64,000 nt of DNA from an uncultured Bacteroides sp. Its GTDB lineage: Bacteria > Bacteroidota > Bacteroidia > Chitinophagales > Chitinophagaceae. The DNA is taken from positions 62,001 to 126,000 of the forward strand of contig CABHOP010000089.1 of NCBI GenBank assembly GCA_902168085.1. Direction: 5' to 3'. This document shows, piece by piece, positions 18,695-28,500 of the stretch. A program made the position numbers and the translations under genes. Numbering within the stretch: position 1 is the first letter of the stretch; every line of letters begins with the position of its first letter. The notes under the pieces were generated by a model. It was not told the origin of the DNA. It searched no databases and saw only the letters and a program-made list of their open reading frames with translations.

Positions 18695-18725
18695 TTTGGA
18701 GAAATCAGAAGGCGCTGTATCTTTG
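18695..18725 (+). promoter_or_regulatory. consensus promoter of the tRNA-Val gene
   Basis: TTTG (18695-18698), exactly 19 bases, then TATCTTTG (18718-18725): a perfect Bacteroidota -33/-7 promoter, ending 19 bases before the tRNA. It is the best promoter in the window and serves as an internal reference for the others. Confidence 0.85.
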
Positions 18726-18744
18726 CACTCCATTCAACGGAAAT

Positions 18745-18819
18745 GGAAGCATAGCTCAGCTGGTTCAGAGCACCTGCCTTACAAGCAGGGGGTCCGCGGT
18801 TCGATCCCGTGTGCTTCCA
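18745..18819 (+). tRNA. tRNA-Val (anticodon TAC)
   Basis: A 75-base cloverleaf. The acceptor stem is GGAAGCA with TGCTTCC. The anticodon stem is CCTGC with GCAGG around loop CTTACAA, giving anticodon TAC (18780-18782) for Val GTA codons. The T arm contains GGTTCGATCCC. The discriminator base is A at 18819, and CCA is not encoded. Confidence 0.95.
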
Positions 18820-18825
18820 CAGAAT

Positions 18826-18852
18826 AAAGACACCACTCGATGTGGTGTCTTT
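18826..18852. terminator. bidirectional terminator between tRNA-Val and the ABC-F gene
   Basis: AAAGACACCAC and GTGGTGTCTTT form an 11-bp stem with loop TCGAT, followed by TTATTTT on the plus strand. Confidence 0.85.
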
Positions 18853-20442
18853 TTATTTTAGCGCTATCGTGGTTTTAATACCGATCTCTTCCAAAAAGAC
18901 AGCATCGTGCGATATGGCTATGAGAGTGCCTTTATACTGATTAATGGCAGCCGTTAGTATCTCAATGTTCTGAATATCGAGGTTGTTGGTAGGTTCATCC
19001 AGCACTATGATATCCGGTGCCTGCTTGCTTAATGTAAGGCAGCACAATATCAGGCGCATTCTTTCACCGCCACTTAAAGAAGCGCAGGCTTTATCCCAAT
19101 CTTCTTTTGTGAACAGGAAGTGGGTGAGCCTGCTTTTTACTTCATGTTCTTGTAGCTTGGCTTCATTGAACTTTTGTGCTTGCTCGTACACACTCAATGT
19201 GTTGTTGATCAAAGAGTAATCCTGATCGATATAAACATTATTTGCCTCTGCACGATATATTGTACCGGTAGACGGTTGTAACTGACCCAGTAACAATTTT
19301 ATTAGTGTTGTTTTGCCTGAGCCGTTGGCTCCTGTAAGCGCTATGCGCTCCCCACTGGTTACCTGAAAGCTTAATGCCTGTTGCCATAATGCATTGTGGC
19401 TGTACTGATAGTTTATCTCTTTGGCTGTTACTAATATTTTACCGGTATGCAATATGGAGTTGTCAAAGCCTATTTTCATTTTATCAATATCCGGAAGCTC
19501 TTTTCGCAACTCTTTCAATTCGGTATTTAGTAAACCGGTTTTTTCAGCATGCACATCTTTCATTTTAGCAGTGCTTTTTTCTGCATTGTTGCGTAAAGTG
19601 TTCATCGATATGGTAGGCAACCCTGCTTTCTCTTGCTTCTTTTTACCGCGTGCGTCCAGTTTTTGCTGGCGCTCCATTGCTTCGCGTTCCAGATCCTTTG
19701 CTTTGCGCAAGGCCTTTTCCTTACTTCGCACATCTTCGCTCATAGCATCTAGTGCTATTGCTTTTTGCTCGGTATAAAAATCATAGTTACCACCATATAC
19801 AGTTATTCCACGTCTTGTTAGTTCGTATACGGTTGGCAAAAGATTTAGCAGCTGCCTGTCGTGGCTTATTATCAAGAGTGTGCTATTTGTTGATTGTATG
19901 AAATCATATAATTGCTTCCTGCCAATAACGTCCAGGTGGTTACTCGGTTCGTCCATCATTATTAAGGTGGGCTGATGGATGTTAATACCTGCAAGAAAAA
20001 CTTTGGTCTTTTGCCCACCGCTAAGTGTACCCATTTCTTGTGACAAGTCAATATCCTGCAATTGCCAATGCGCTAATGCTTCCGCACAACGTTCTTCAAT
20101 TGTCCAGTCATCATCGAGCGCAAGCATATTATCTTCCGATACATTGCCGGAAAGTATTTCTGATAAAGCTTTCAGTTTAGTGTCGATTGATAATGCCTGT
20201 GCGATTGTTAATTCATCGTATTGCCCAAAATGTTGGGGTATAAAGTACGAGGGCTCTTCCGTTTTAATAGTGCCGCTGGTGGCTTTTAGTTGTCCGGCTA
20301 TTAATTTCAGTAATGTAGATTTGCCCGCGCCATTATTGCCTATCAAAGCTATTTTCTCATGCTTATTAACTGTCAGATTGATACTATCAAACAGTATATC
20401 CTTATTGGGATGGAAATATTCCAGATTTTGTACAAAAATCAT
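18853..20442 (-). CDS. ABC-F family ATPase
   Basis: A soluble protein of 529 residues with two ABC ATPase domains and no membrane segment, the ABC-F pattern. Members bind the ribosome E site and act in translation control or antibiotic protection. Domain 1 has Walker A GNNGAGKST, signature LSGGQKT and MMDEPSNHLD. Domain 2 has GANGSGKTT, LSGGERMR and VLDEPTNNLD. A charged linker lies between them (about residues 235-320). The open frame extends to 20499, but MIFVQNLEYF at 20442 is the standard family start. A -7 box is at 20553-20560. I cannot tell a housekeeping from a resistance role. Confidence 0.92.
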   Translation of the reverse strand: MIFVQNLEYFHPNKDILFDSINLTVNKHEKIALIGNNGAGKSTLLKLIAGQLKATSGTIKTEEPSYFIPQHFGQYDELTIAQALSIDTKLKALSEILSGNVSEDNMLALDDDWTIEERCAEALAHWQLQDIDLSQEMGTLSGGQKTKVFLAGINIHQPTLIMMDEPSNHLDVIGRKQLYDFIQSTNSTLLIISHDRQLLNLLPTVYELTRRGITVYGGNYDFYTEQKAIALDAMSEDVRSKEKALRKAKDLEREAMERQQKLDARGKKKQEKAGLPTISMNTLRNNAEKSTAKMKDVHAEKTGLLNTELKELRKELPDIDKMKIGFDNSILHTGKILVTAKEINYQYSHNALWQQALSFQVTSGERIALTGANGSGKTTLIKLLLGQLQPSTGTIYRAEANNVYIDQDYSLINNTLSVYEQAQKFNEAKLQEHEVKSRLTHFLFTKEDWDKACASLSGGERMRLILCCLTLSKQAPDIIVLDEPTNNLDIQNIEILTAAINQYKGTLIAISHDAVFLEEIGIKTTIALK

Positions 20443-20552
20443 GATTTCTTTCTTGGGAAGTGAATAATAATGCCATAAAACATTGGCATTGTTTACCATA
20501 TTGAAAGAAATCTTTGTTTACATTTTTAATGCTGTTTTGAGAATTGGAGACA

Positions 20553-20560
20553 CAAAGATA
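20553..20560 (-). promoter_or_regulatory. -7 box of the ABC-F gene
   Basis: On the minus strand this reads TATCTTTG, an exact match, giving a leader of about 105 bases before the ATG at 20442. TTG occurs upstream at slightly longer than ideal spacing. Confidence 0.55.
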
Positions 20561-20684
20561 CAGAATACTAATTTCTAAATCTGCAATGATGTAATAATAC
20601 GATATGTGTGAATCTGACACAAATATTTACTAATAATTGGATAAATTGTTATACAAAATATAATTGTATTGCAATTCAGATGCT

Positions 20685-20703
20685 TATCGGAATTAATCCG
20701 ATA
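20685..20703. promoter_or_regulatory. inverted repeat upstream of terC
   Basis: TATCGGA, five bases, TCCGATA: a perfect 7-bp inverted repeat 26 bases before the terC ATG. It has the size of a dimeric repressor operator. No TAnnTTTG box was found between it and the gene. Confidence 0.5.
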
Positions 20704-20729
20704 CATTCGCATAGGATAATAATAATGTT

Positions 20730-21518
20730 ATGGATTTTATAATGCCTGATTTTGCAGACCCCGGTATGTGGATAAGCCTGCTAACACTCTGTTTCCTGGA
20801 AATAGTGTTGGGTATTGATAATATTATATTTATATCGATAGTAGTAGATAAGCTGCCAAAGGAAAAGCAGCGCAGCGCAAGAAACCTTGGGCTGGGTATG
20901 GCCATGTTGTTTCGCGTATTGCTATTGCTTTCTATTAATTGGATCATCAGTCTTAAAGACCCTATAGTCACAATCCCGTCTATATTTGAAAAAGGGGGAG
21001 ATCCTTTAGGCCTTAGTGTAAAAGACCTGATACTAATAGCGGGTGGTATTTTCCTGATCGTTAAAAGTACCCTTGAGATACATCATAAACTCCAGGTGGA
21101 TGATGAAGCAGGAAAAACAAAACAGATGAAAGCCAAATCATTTGCAAATATCATATTGCAAATAGTATTGGTGGATGCCGTTTTCTCTTTTGATTCTATA
21201 CTGACAGCAGTGGGCCTTGTAGAAAATGTGCTGATAATGATAACAGCTGTTATTGTTTCAATCGGCATTATGATGCTATTTGCCGGCCCTGTAACACGTA
21301 TCATTAACAAACAGCCGAGTTTGCAAATGCTGGCACTTAGTTTCCTTGTAGTTATAGGTGTGGTACTGATAGCCGGTGGTTTTCATCAGGAAGTAAGCAA
21401 AAGCATCATTTACTCATGCTTAGGCTTCTCTTTAATTGTAGAATTTTTAAACATAAGGCTACGCAAACAGCAACATAATGTACAGCTACGTGATGCTGAT
21501 AAGATAAATGAAATGTAG
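20730..21518 (+). CDS. TerC-family integral membrane protein
   Basis: The 262-residue protein has about seven hydrophobic segments and the TerC hallmarks LGIDNIIF near residue 27 and DAVFSFDSILTAVG near 150, whose Asp residues lie in the membrane. TerC/Alx proteins are linked to tellurite resistance, alkaline response and manganese export, possibly metallating exported proteins. A 7-bp inverted repeat lies directly upstream, but no manganese riboswitch was recognised. The stop overlaps the GTG of the next ORF (TAGTG). Confidence 0.9.
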   Translation: MDFIMPDFADPGMWISLLTLCFLEIVLGIDNIIFISIVVDKLPKEKQRSARNLGLGMAMLFRVLLLLSINWIISLKDPIVTIPSIFEKGGDPLGLSVKDLILIAGGIFLIVKSTLEIHHKLQVDDEAGKTKQMKAKSFANIILQIVLVDAVFSFDSILTAVGLVENVLIMITAVIVSIGIMMLFAGPVTRIINKQPSLQMLALSFLVVIGVVLIAGGFHQEVSKSIIYSCLGFSLIVEFLNIRLRKQQHNVQLRDADKINEM

Positions 21519-21910
21519 TGCCGGTTAGGTCGAACATATTACAATGGCTTTGCCGGTTATGGGCATTGATTGCTGCTATTGCTAGTAGTGCCGCATTGTT
21601 GTGCACATTACATAGTGAGGCATATGGCGTATCTGCTATCGCTAGTGGCGAAACGGCTATAGGTAAAAAGCAATATGGCCATTACGTATTACCCGCAAGG
21701 AGCCAGCATGTAAATTATGTAGCACGAAAGCAGGCAGATAGTCATCATCATAGTCTGACAGGTAATGGACATGACGCGATACTGCCGGATTTGCATGCTC
21801 CTTTATCGCAGCAAAGTTATTTCCTGCACCCATTTTCAAAATATGAAAGCAGCCAGATGCTTTCATATATTAAAAGGCAAATACTGTTTCCCAAACATTG
21901 GTTCTGGTAG
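21518..21910 (+). CDS. possible small secreted protein overlapping the terC stop
   Basis: A 130-codon ORF starting at a GTG that shares one base with the terC stop, the geometry of translational coupling. An N-terminal hydrophobic stretch (LWALIAAIASSAALL) could be a signal peptide or anchor. The remainder is rich in His, Ser and Gln (SHHHSLTGNGHD) and ends in an aromatic tail. No family is recognised. A metal-related role beside TerC is conceivable from the His content, but this is only a guess. The ORF may not be real. Confidence 0.4.
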   Translation: MPVRSNILQWLCRLWALIAAIASSAALLCTLHSEAYGVSAIASGETAIGKKQYGHYVLPARSQHVNYVARKQADSHHHSLTGNGHDAILPDLHAPLSQQSYFLHPFSKYESSQMLSYIKRQILFPKHWFW

Positions 21911-22019
21911 TGTAATCCGGAGGATTATGACTATGTATAACTGCGCCGTTCGCAGATGATTTGTTATGCGCAACTCAAAAATAGGGTTGTGCCACTCTTT
22001 TTTTTAAAAACTGACAATA

Positions 22020-22523
22020 ATGAATGCAACCTTAGGTATCGCAATAGCGATGGTATTAATATTGACCGTAATCGTGATGCTATTTGCCATGCAGGCAAAA
22101 AAGCATGCTAAGCATAGAAAAAACAAATTATTGGCTGCAATAGAAGCATTAGCCGGTAAGCATCACCTGGATATTGAATATCAGGATACACTTCATAACC
22201 GTATTATAGGTGTTGACATTAAGAAAAAGGTTTTGGTCTTTGCCGACTGGAAAAATGAAAATGTACACACGGAAGTAATTGCTGTTAAGGATGTAAAAGA
22301 TTGTACGCTCATAAAGCGGGGTAATAAGATTATAGAAAAAACAAAATCGGGTAAGAAAACCACAGATGAATATGTATATGAAATACAGATGGAGTTAATA
22401 TTGCCCGACGGGCCGATATATCTGACCATGTATAATGAAATGATAGATGGAGTGCTTGAAAAGCAATTACTTACCGATGTAGCAACAAAATGGCGAGAGC
22501 ATGTAATGAAACTGATGGATTAA
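22020..22523 (+). CDS. membrane-anchored hypothetical protein
   Basis: 167 residues: one N-terminal membrane helix (IAIAMVLILTVIVMLFAM), then a basic segment (KKHAKHRKNK) and a soluble domain of alternating beta strands. The positive-inside rule puts the soluble domain in the cytoplasm. I do not recognise the family. It lies in the same-strand run terC, small ORF, this gene, SRPBCC protein; the 109-base gap before it shows no clear promoter box. Confidence 0.65.
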   Translation: MNATLGIAIAMVLILTVIVMLFAMQAKKHAKHRKNKLLAAIEALAGKHHLDIEYQDTLHNRIIGVDIKKKVLVFADWKNENVHTEVIAVKDVKDCTLIKRGNKIIEKTKSGKKTTDEYVYEIQMELILPDGPIYLTMYNEMIDGVLEKQLLTDVATKWREHVMKLMD

Positions 22524-22545
22524 CCATAATGCTGGTATCATTTTT

Positions 22546-23169
22546 ATGCATATAGCATTGTATGCTATAACTGCTATAATTATGAACGAGCATTCCTTTG
22601 AAGAAAAGACTCCAATTACCAATATTAGCACAACCGAAAGACTGGTTTCTGCAGCAGCGGGGATATGGTTTGCCGGTTATGCTTTTCAGCATAGAAAAAA
22701 GGTAAGTATTTCATCGGTAGCTACTGCGGGGTTTTTGCTATACCGAGCTATAACCGGTCATTGCCCTATATATAGTGCTATGGATAAGAATAAAGAATCG
22801 CGGGCCATTGGCAATGTCAATATCCGTAGTTCGGTATTCATAAATGGCTCTGCTGACAGGGTGTATGAAGAATGGCGTAGTGCACGTATTTTAAAGGAAT
22901 ATCCTGGTGAATATATTGGTTGGCGCTCATTGCCGGGTGCCCACATTGAAGAAATAGGTAAGGCTGTTTTCATAAAAGAAGGTGAGAATACAACAAGGCT
23001 AGATACGATTATATCTTACCGCAGCATGGGTGGGCTGCTGGGTAAAATAATGCTGAAAGCTTTGCAGCCTTTGATACACCTGATAACGCGTGCAGAGATA
23101 CGTGGATTTAAAAAATACATAGAGCGTCATACAAAGGATATCATTGCAGAAGAACATAAACATATGTAA
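22546..23169 (+). CDS. DUF2892-SRPBCC fusion protein, central part missing
   Basis: The 207-residue protein begins with a DUF2892/YgaP-like membrane hairpin (ERLVSAAAGIWFAGYAF, then TAGFLLYRAITGHCPIY). An SRPBCC (START-like) ligand-binding domain follows from about residue 95 (VFINGSADRVYEEWR). In relatives I know, about 45 residues, including the motif usually reading like HWEAKGP and WDAEI, lie between the WR..E.P helix and the GWRSLPGA strand. Here RILKEYPGEYIGWRSLPGA joins directly, in frame. The loss would remove two or more strands of the binding fold. Translation may begin at 22546 or at the ATG at 22582. The family call is from memory and the deletion is inferred. Confidence 0.65.
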   Translation: MHIALYAITAIIMNEHSFEEKTPITNISTTERLVSAAAGIWFAGYAFQHRKKVSISSVATAGFLLYRAITGHCPIYSAMDKNKESRAIGNVNIRSSVFINGSADRVYEEWRSARILKEYPGEYIGWRSLPGAHIEEIGKAVFIKEGENTTRLDTIISYRSMGGLLGKIMLKALQPLIHLITRAEIRGFKKYIERHTKDIIAEEHKHM

Positions 23170-23196
23170 TGGAACAAGATAAACTGGTAATAAAAA

Positions 23197-25545
23197 CTAA
23201 AAGGGATAACCAATACCTAAGTTCAGCACCAGGTTCTGACTGCGCCAATGCGAATCGCCGAAGGCAATATCTTTAAATACCCACTTTTCGCCTTCCAGCC
23301 ACGGTTTACGTATCGGGAATCCTAAGTCGAGGCGTAATACGAGTATTTTAAAATCCAACCTCAAGCCTGCACCTACGCTCACCGCTATTTGATCCATAAA
23401 GGTTTTACGGTTAAACTCGCCGCCGGGGAAAAGTTCTGTCTTGCGATAGGTCCATATATTACCGGCATCTACAAACACAGCACCATGTATGAAGTTGATA
23501 AGCTGCGCACGGAGTTCACTATTTAGTTCCAGCTTCATGTCACCCGTTGTCTCAATGAAGCGTTGTTGTCCTGCATTGTTATAATAAAAAGTACCCGGCC
23601 CTACCAACCTGGACGGGAAACCACGAAGGCTACTGTTGCCGCCGCTAAAGAACTGTTTCACGTTCGGTAGGGTAGCAGAGTTGCCATAGGGTATACCCAA
23701 GCCTATCAATATCCTGCTTACCCATATTGAATTGGGGTTGTTATTATAATTGATGTAGTAACGAAAATCTGTTTGCAGTTTGGCATACTGTGCATAGTTC
23801 GAACCCAATAGCTGCTTAGGAGCTTCAGGTCTACTACTGTCATTTACATTCGCCCCTTGTATCCATCCCAATACATTTCCGGAAAGGTCTATTAAACCAT
23901 CAAAGTAAATGTCATCATGATGTGGTGGGCCATTGCCTCTTGAGTTATATGTGAATTGATATGTAGGGCCTATGATAAGGCCATTAAAAATAAGGTTGTT
24001 ATAATTTATCTGTAAAGTCGTGTCTTTGTTCAGGGTGTCTGTGCGCACATAAGTAATATTTATGGGGTTAAACTGGTGTTCTTTCCTGATGTCCTCTTTC
24101 CATGCATAGCCGTAAGAGCCTTTGAACGAATGCAACCGGTATAGTTTCTCACGAATCATTACATCATATCCTGCACGTATAGTAGTGCGCGGTACAAATA
24201 CACTTGAGGAACGCGGAGTAAAAAAGGGCACTATAAAGCGAGGAAAAGTAAGACTAGGTTCAATACCAAGCTGGTATGTGTTTGGACGCCGTATGGCACC
24301 TCCATATTGCGTTTCAAATCCACCACTCAGCTTTACCATGAATAATTCTGCACCACGCATGGTATTTCGATTGCGCCAGCTAAAACTTACTTGCGAGCCT
24401 ACACGACTATCATTTTTTGTTAATCCACCTATTTCTGCACGTAACGACTTTTTAGGGTACGACGTTAGGTAATAGAAGGCATTCAGCTTATCATCACCCA
24501 CCGGTTCAAAATCATTCTTTACAAATTTGAAGGTGCCCATATTTACCAGCCTGTTGAGCGATACGTTCTGGTCGGTACGATTATAAATATCTCCGGGCTT
24601 AAATTGCATGGCTTGTGTGAAAATGAATGGCTTGTATTTTTTGGTGTTACCTGCTATATAATAACGTTCATAAAAAAGCGTATCAGGCTTGCGGGTAGCA
24701 AAGTTGGTGTCTTTTTTTACTGTAGATACGTTGGGGTTATTACGCATGCCTCTTCGGCCACCTACACGGTAGTCTGGTAGAATGAAAACATCATTGATAT
24801 GATATTGGCGGGTAGCTTCTTCCGGTATGCCTTCCTTTACCTTTACATAAAGATCTACCTGGTGTTCACCTTCTGTACTATCTACTCTTGTCAGCAGGTA
24901 ATCAGGGCGAAAATAGAAATAGCCTATTTCTTTTAGCTGTTTATCTATACGCTCATGCTCGCCTTTTATCAGGTCCAGGTTATACGGAAACCCTTGTTTC
25001 AATAAAGTTTTTTCTTTTTGCTTTGCTACATTTTGAGACAGAGTAGATGAATCTATAGCAAATTCGACATTTCTTATTTTATATTGCGGCCCGGTAATTA
25101 CATCAAAATGCCCTCTTGTTTTTTTATTCTTGGTTTTAGATTCTCCAGAAACTGCGGGATAGAAAAAACCGCGGTTTTCCAGAATGTTTACGAGTAATTG
25201 CTTGTTCTTGTTTATATCGAACTGGCTGGTGAGTACAGGTGGTTCACCTACTTTATTGCGTAGCCAGTTGCGTATACCTTTAGATTTTTTAGGCTCTCCA
25301 GCCAGGTTATACATGGTTAGTTTCAACCGCATGCCTAATGTTTTCGTATTAGGCATAGGACGGATAGCATCTTCCAGGTCGTTTTTAATGATTTTCCTGT
25401 CACTCTTTCCTACTTGTTTGTCCTTTATAGAAACATCACTTCCTATATATAAGGTGTCGCCGGCAGGTAAGTATTTTGTATTGCTGCATGCAGAAGCAAA
25501 CAGTGTACCGATAGTTATTAATCCTATTTTGAAATAATGCCTCAT
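23197..25545 (-). CDS. tamL: TamL-type lipoprotein of the Omp85/BamA superfamily
   Basis: The 782-residue protein begins with a lipoprotein signal (lipobox FASAC, Cys20), followed by POTRA-like segments to about residue 350 and a C-terminal beta barrel ending in NLGIGYPF. The surface-antigen hallmarks SSLRGFPSRLVGPGTFYY and FVDAGNIW are visible. A lipidated Omp85 encoded next to tamB is the TamL arrangement of Bacteroidota, where TamL replaces TamA in an envelope-spanning complex with TamB. The gene starts 2 bases after the tamB stop, so translation is likely coupled. Confidence 0.88.
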   Translation of the reverse strand: MRHYFKIGLITIGTLFASACSNTKYLPAGDTLYIGSDVSIKDKQVGKSDRKIIKNDLEDAIRPMPNTKTLGMRLKLTMYNLAGEPKKSKGIRNWLRNKVGEPPVLTSQFDINKNKQLLVNILENRGFFYPAVSGESKTKNKKTRGHFDVITGPQYKIRNVEFAIDSSTLSQNVAKQKEKTLLKQGFPYNLDLIKGEHERIDKQLKEIGYFYFRPDYLLTRVDSTEGEHQVDLYVKVKEGIPEEATRQYHINDVFILPDYRVGGRRGMRNNPNVSTVKKDTNFATRKPDTLFYERYYIAGNTKKYKPFIFTQAMQFKPGDIYNRTDQNVSLNRLVNMGTFKFVKNDFEPVGDDKLNAFYYLTSYPKKSLRAEIGGLTKNDSRVGSQVSFSWRNRNTMRGAELFMVKLSGGFETQYGGAIRRPNTYQLGIEPSLTFPRFIVPFFTPRSSSVFVPRTTIRAGYDVMIREKLYRLHSFKGSYGYAWKEDIRKEHQFNPINITYVRTDTLNKDTTLQINYNNLIFNGLIIGPTYQFTYNSRGNGPPHHDDIYFDGLIDLSGNVLGWIQGANVNDSSRPEAPKQLLGSNYAQYAKLQTDFRYYINYNNNPNSIWVSRILIGLGIPYGNSATLPNVKQFFSGGNSSLRGFPSRLVGPGTFYYNNAGQQRFIETTGDMKLELNSELRAQLINFIHGAVFVDAGNIWTYRKTELFPGGEFNRKTFMDQIAVSVGAGLRLDFKILVLRLDLGFPIRKPWLEGEKWVFKDIAFGDSHWRSQNLVLNLGIGYPF

Positions 25546-25547
25546 CC

Positions 25548-28500
25548 TTAGTTGCTAACACCCTTTTTATTGTCCTGTTTACTTTCTATTTGTCTGTTAC
25601 GTTTCCTGAACAAATTTTTGAAGCGATTGTATTCTACCGTAACAATAAAGCTAACGCCTGTTTCTACTACATAGCCTTCAATGATGTTTTCCAACTCATC
25701 CCTGCGATAGATACGCACCATATACCTGCCATCTGGCGTCAGTTGATAATCTGCTGCAAGGTTACCGGGCATCAGGCTGGTATTTTGATTGGTATTTTGG
25801 TTTTGTCCTTCCAGCTCAAAATTATTACCTACAGTTACTGTAAGCCTGTCATTCAATAGACGTTTAGATGCTGAAACATTCAAATCAGTACGGTTACGTT
25901 TTTCTCCTGTTGTGTAGTCTTCAGAACTTTCAAGGTCCAGGTTTAGTTCCAGTCCGGATATAAGTTGATTGGCAAACTGGTTTAGCTGCTCACTCAGAAA
26001 ACGGCTGGCACTCTGGCGTGCTATAAACTCTGCGCTTTGCCCACCCGCACCTGATTCAAATGGATTGTCGGAAACAAAGCGGTTCAGTACCAACACTGCA
26101 AACACTTGCTTGTTCAGTTCCGAAGGGTTATTTCTTAATTCTGCCAACTTCCCTTGTACCAACGTTATTACATCTGCGCTAGCCCTGTATTTTTTTTCCT
26201 CGGGCAATACGATGTCAAAAGATAGTTCTGGTTTCAGTAGCGGCCCTTTCATTTTCAGCAATACATCAAATGGTAAGCGCTGTTTATAAAAATTGAGCTG
26301 TGCAGGATCGGATACTTGCTTTTCTACAAGGTCGTAAGGAGGAATATTGGCATTGTATGCCGCAGTTATATTCACTTCCGCATCCATTGGGTCACCGGAG
26401 AATACAATAGTGCTGCCGTCCTGGATGTCAAACCTGCGTTTTATGAAATTATAGTTAAGCTGATAAGAGCCTTTCTTCAATTCATAAGTGCCTGCAAGCC
26501 CTATGGTGCCATCGGGATTGATAGTAGTGTTCAAAGAAGCTTCCCCACGCACACGCAGGAAGTCACCCGTTGCCTGGTCTATTATCACATTGAATTCTGC
26601 ATTTTTTTCAATACCAATATTTACATTCAATTCCGCAGCCGATTTGAATGCTATCTTCGGTATGGTATCCTTTGGCATTAATACCTTGTAGCGATTCGTA
26701 TCATCCATATCTACAAACTCTACCACACCTTCGCGCTCTTCTATCCCCGGTTGGGTTTCAGGTACTACTACCGTGAACTTTGTAGTATCATGAATGGTAA
26801 GGTTGCCATCTATAGCCGGAGTGGTAGGTGTTCCCTTTATATTCAGATTGCTACTTATTACCAGTTTTCCATAAAACAGTTTGTTGTCTTGCGGTGTAGA
26901 GTTCAATACCTGCCAGTTTTTCGCTCGAACTCTTAAGCCAAGTGTCATGTCTTTATAATCCTGTGTAGTGATTTTGCCACTAATGGTGCCTTTATTGTTC
27001 AGGCTATCATATATCTCGAAGTTGTCGAATACAATACCATCATTAGTAAACTGTATACGCTCGTCGGGCATGCGAAAGGCGGCACCCAGCATGCTGATAG
27101 TAGTAGTCAGGTTTTCTGTGCGTATATCACCTGTTATTTTAGGTGATGAAGTTGCACCCTTAATAAGAAGGTTCCCTTTAAGGTTTCCGGAGCTATTGCG
27201 CACATTATGCATGGTAATACCCTCTATGCTTTTTAAATTAAGCGTATTAATGTCCAGCTTCATATCGAAATTGTTACCATTTACGGGTTTAGGAAAATAA
27301 GTACCGGCTAATACGATATCATTTCCATTTCCTTTTATGTTTGCTTGTGCTATGATTTCGTTGGCAGATGCATCTTTCAACGTCACATCCAGGTTGCCGA
27401 TGGTGTCAGCAAATACTGATAGGTCTTTTATTTGTAAGGTGCCACTGGCTTCTGGTGCAGTAGATATATTACGTACCTGTAATTGTGTATTTAGAATACC
27501 ATTAGCCAGTAATGTGTCTTTCTGAATGATTTCAGTAATGTTAGACAGGAAAAAATTTCGAATGTTCACATTTAGCAGCGCGTTAAATTGAGGAGGCTCA
27601 CTGGTTACAGAAATAGCTTCATTGCCGTTGCTGATGCTTAGGTTTTGCGCATAGAATCCTTGTGGCCCGAATACTATTTTATTAGGTTGCGATACCTGCC
27701 ATGTTTTATAATTTAATATCAGGCCATTACCTAACTGCAATACCTGTTCATTAGCCTCTTGTTGCAGGTTGGCATTTAATGCAAAGCGTTCTTTTTTTGC
27801 AGAGTCAGCAATGCTTACGTTAGCTGTAATGGTATTGCCGCTTAAATTACCGTTCGCATTCGTGTGCCAAAGTTGTATTTGGGGATGATCCACTTTAGCT
27901 ACGGTTATATTATAAGTAAGGGCCGTGTCTGTGCCATTCACGTTTGCCTTTGCACTGTCTATGCGTATGCCTGCTAATGCTACCTGCGGTGCATTAACAT
28001 CCAGGAACAGGTTGCGAGGGGTAATACCGGCATTAATGCGTATCGTATCCATGTTTTCCAGTGTAGGCAGGAATACATGCAACAGCGGTCGGTCTTGCAC
28101 AGTAGCTACTATGTTCAGGTTGTAATCTGCAGGTGTTGGTGTAACCTTAGCCGTATCATTACCGATTTTATAATGCCTGCCTATATGGTCTTGTATCACG
28201 TTGCCTATTTGTGATAATGGTGTTTGGCCGGTTATCAATGCATACACTGCATCAGCATTTACAATAATGTTTTGTCCGCTATCCGCAGTAGGCTTTGATG
28301 AAATATACAGGCTATCTAAAAAGTAACGCTGTCCGCTCATCGCTATTGTTGGCTTATTGATAATTATATCCCCTTCCGGATAGTCTGCATTCAGCTTAGG
28401 CATATTGGCTGTGATGTTTGCCCGCACCCTCAGTTCATCTTTATAGAGCTTCAGCGCTTGCAGGTCGGCACTATCAATATTCAGTACGGCATTTACTGCA

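Noticed and set aside
20500-20729. Manganese (yybP-ykoY) riboswitch ahead of terC
   Set aside because: I could not find the paired stems or conserved loops of that class; only the inverted repeat at 20685-20703 stands out.
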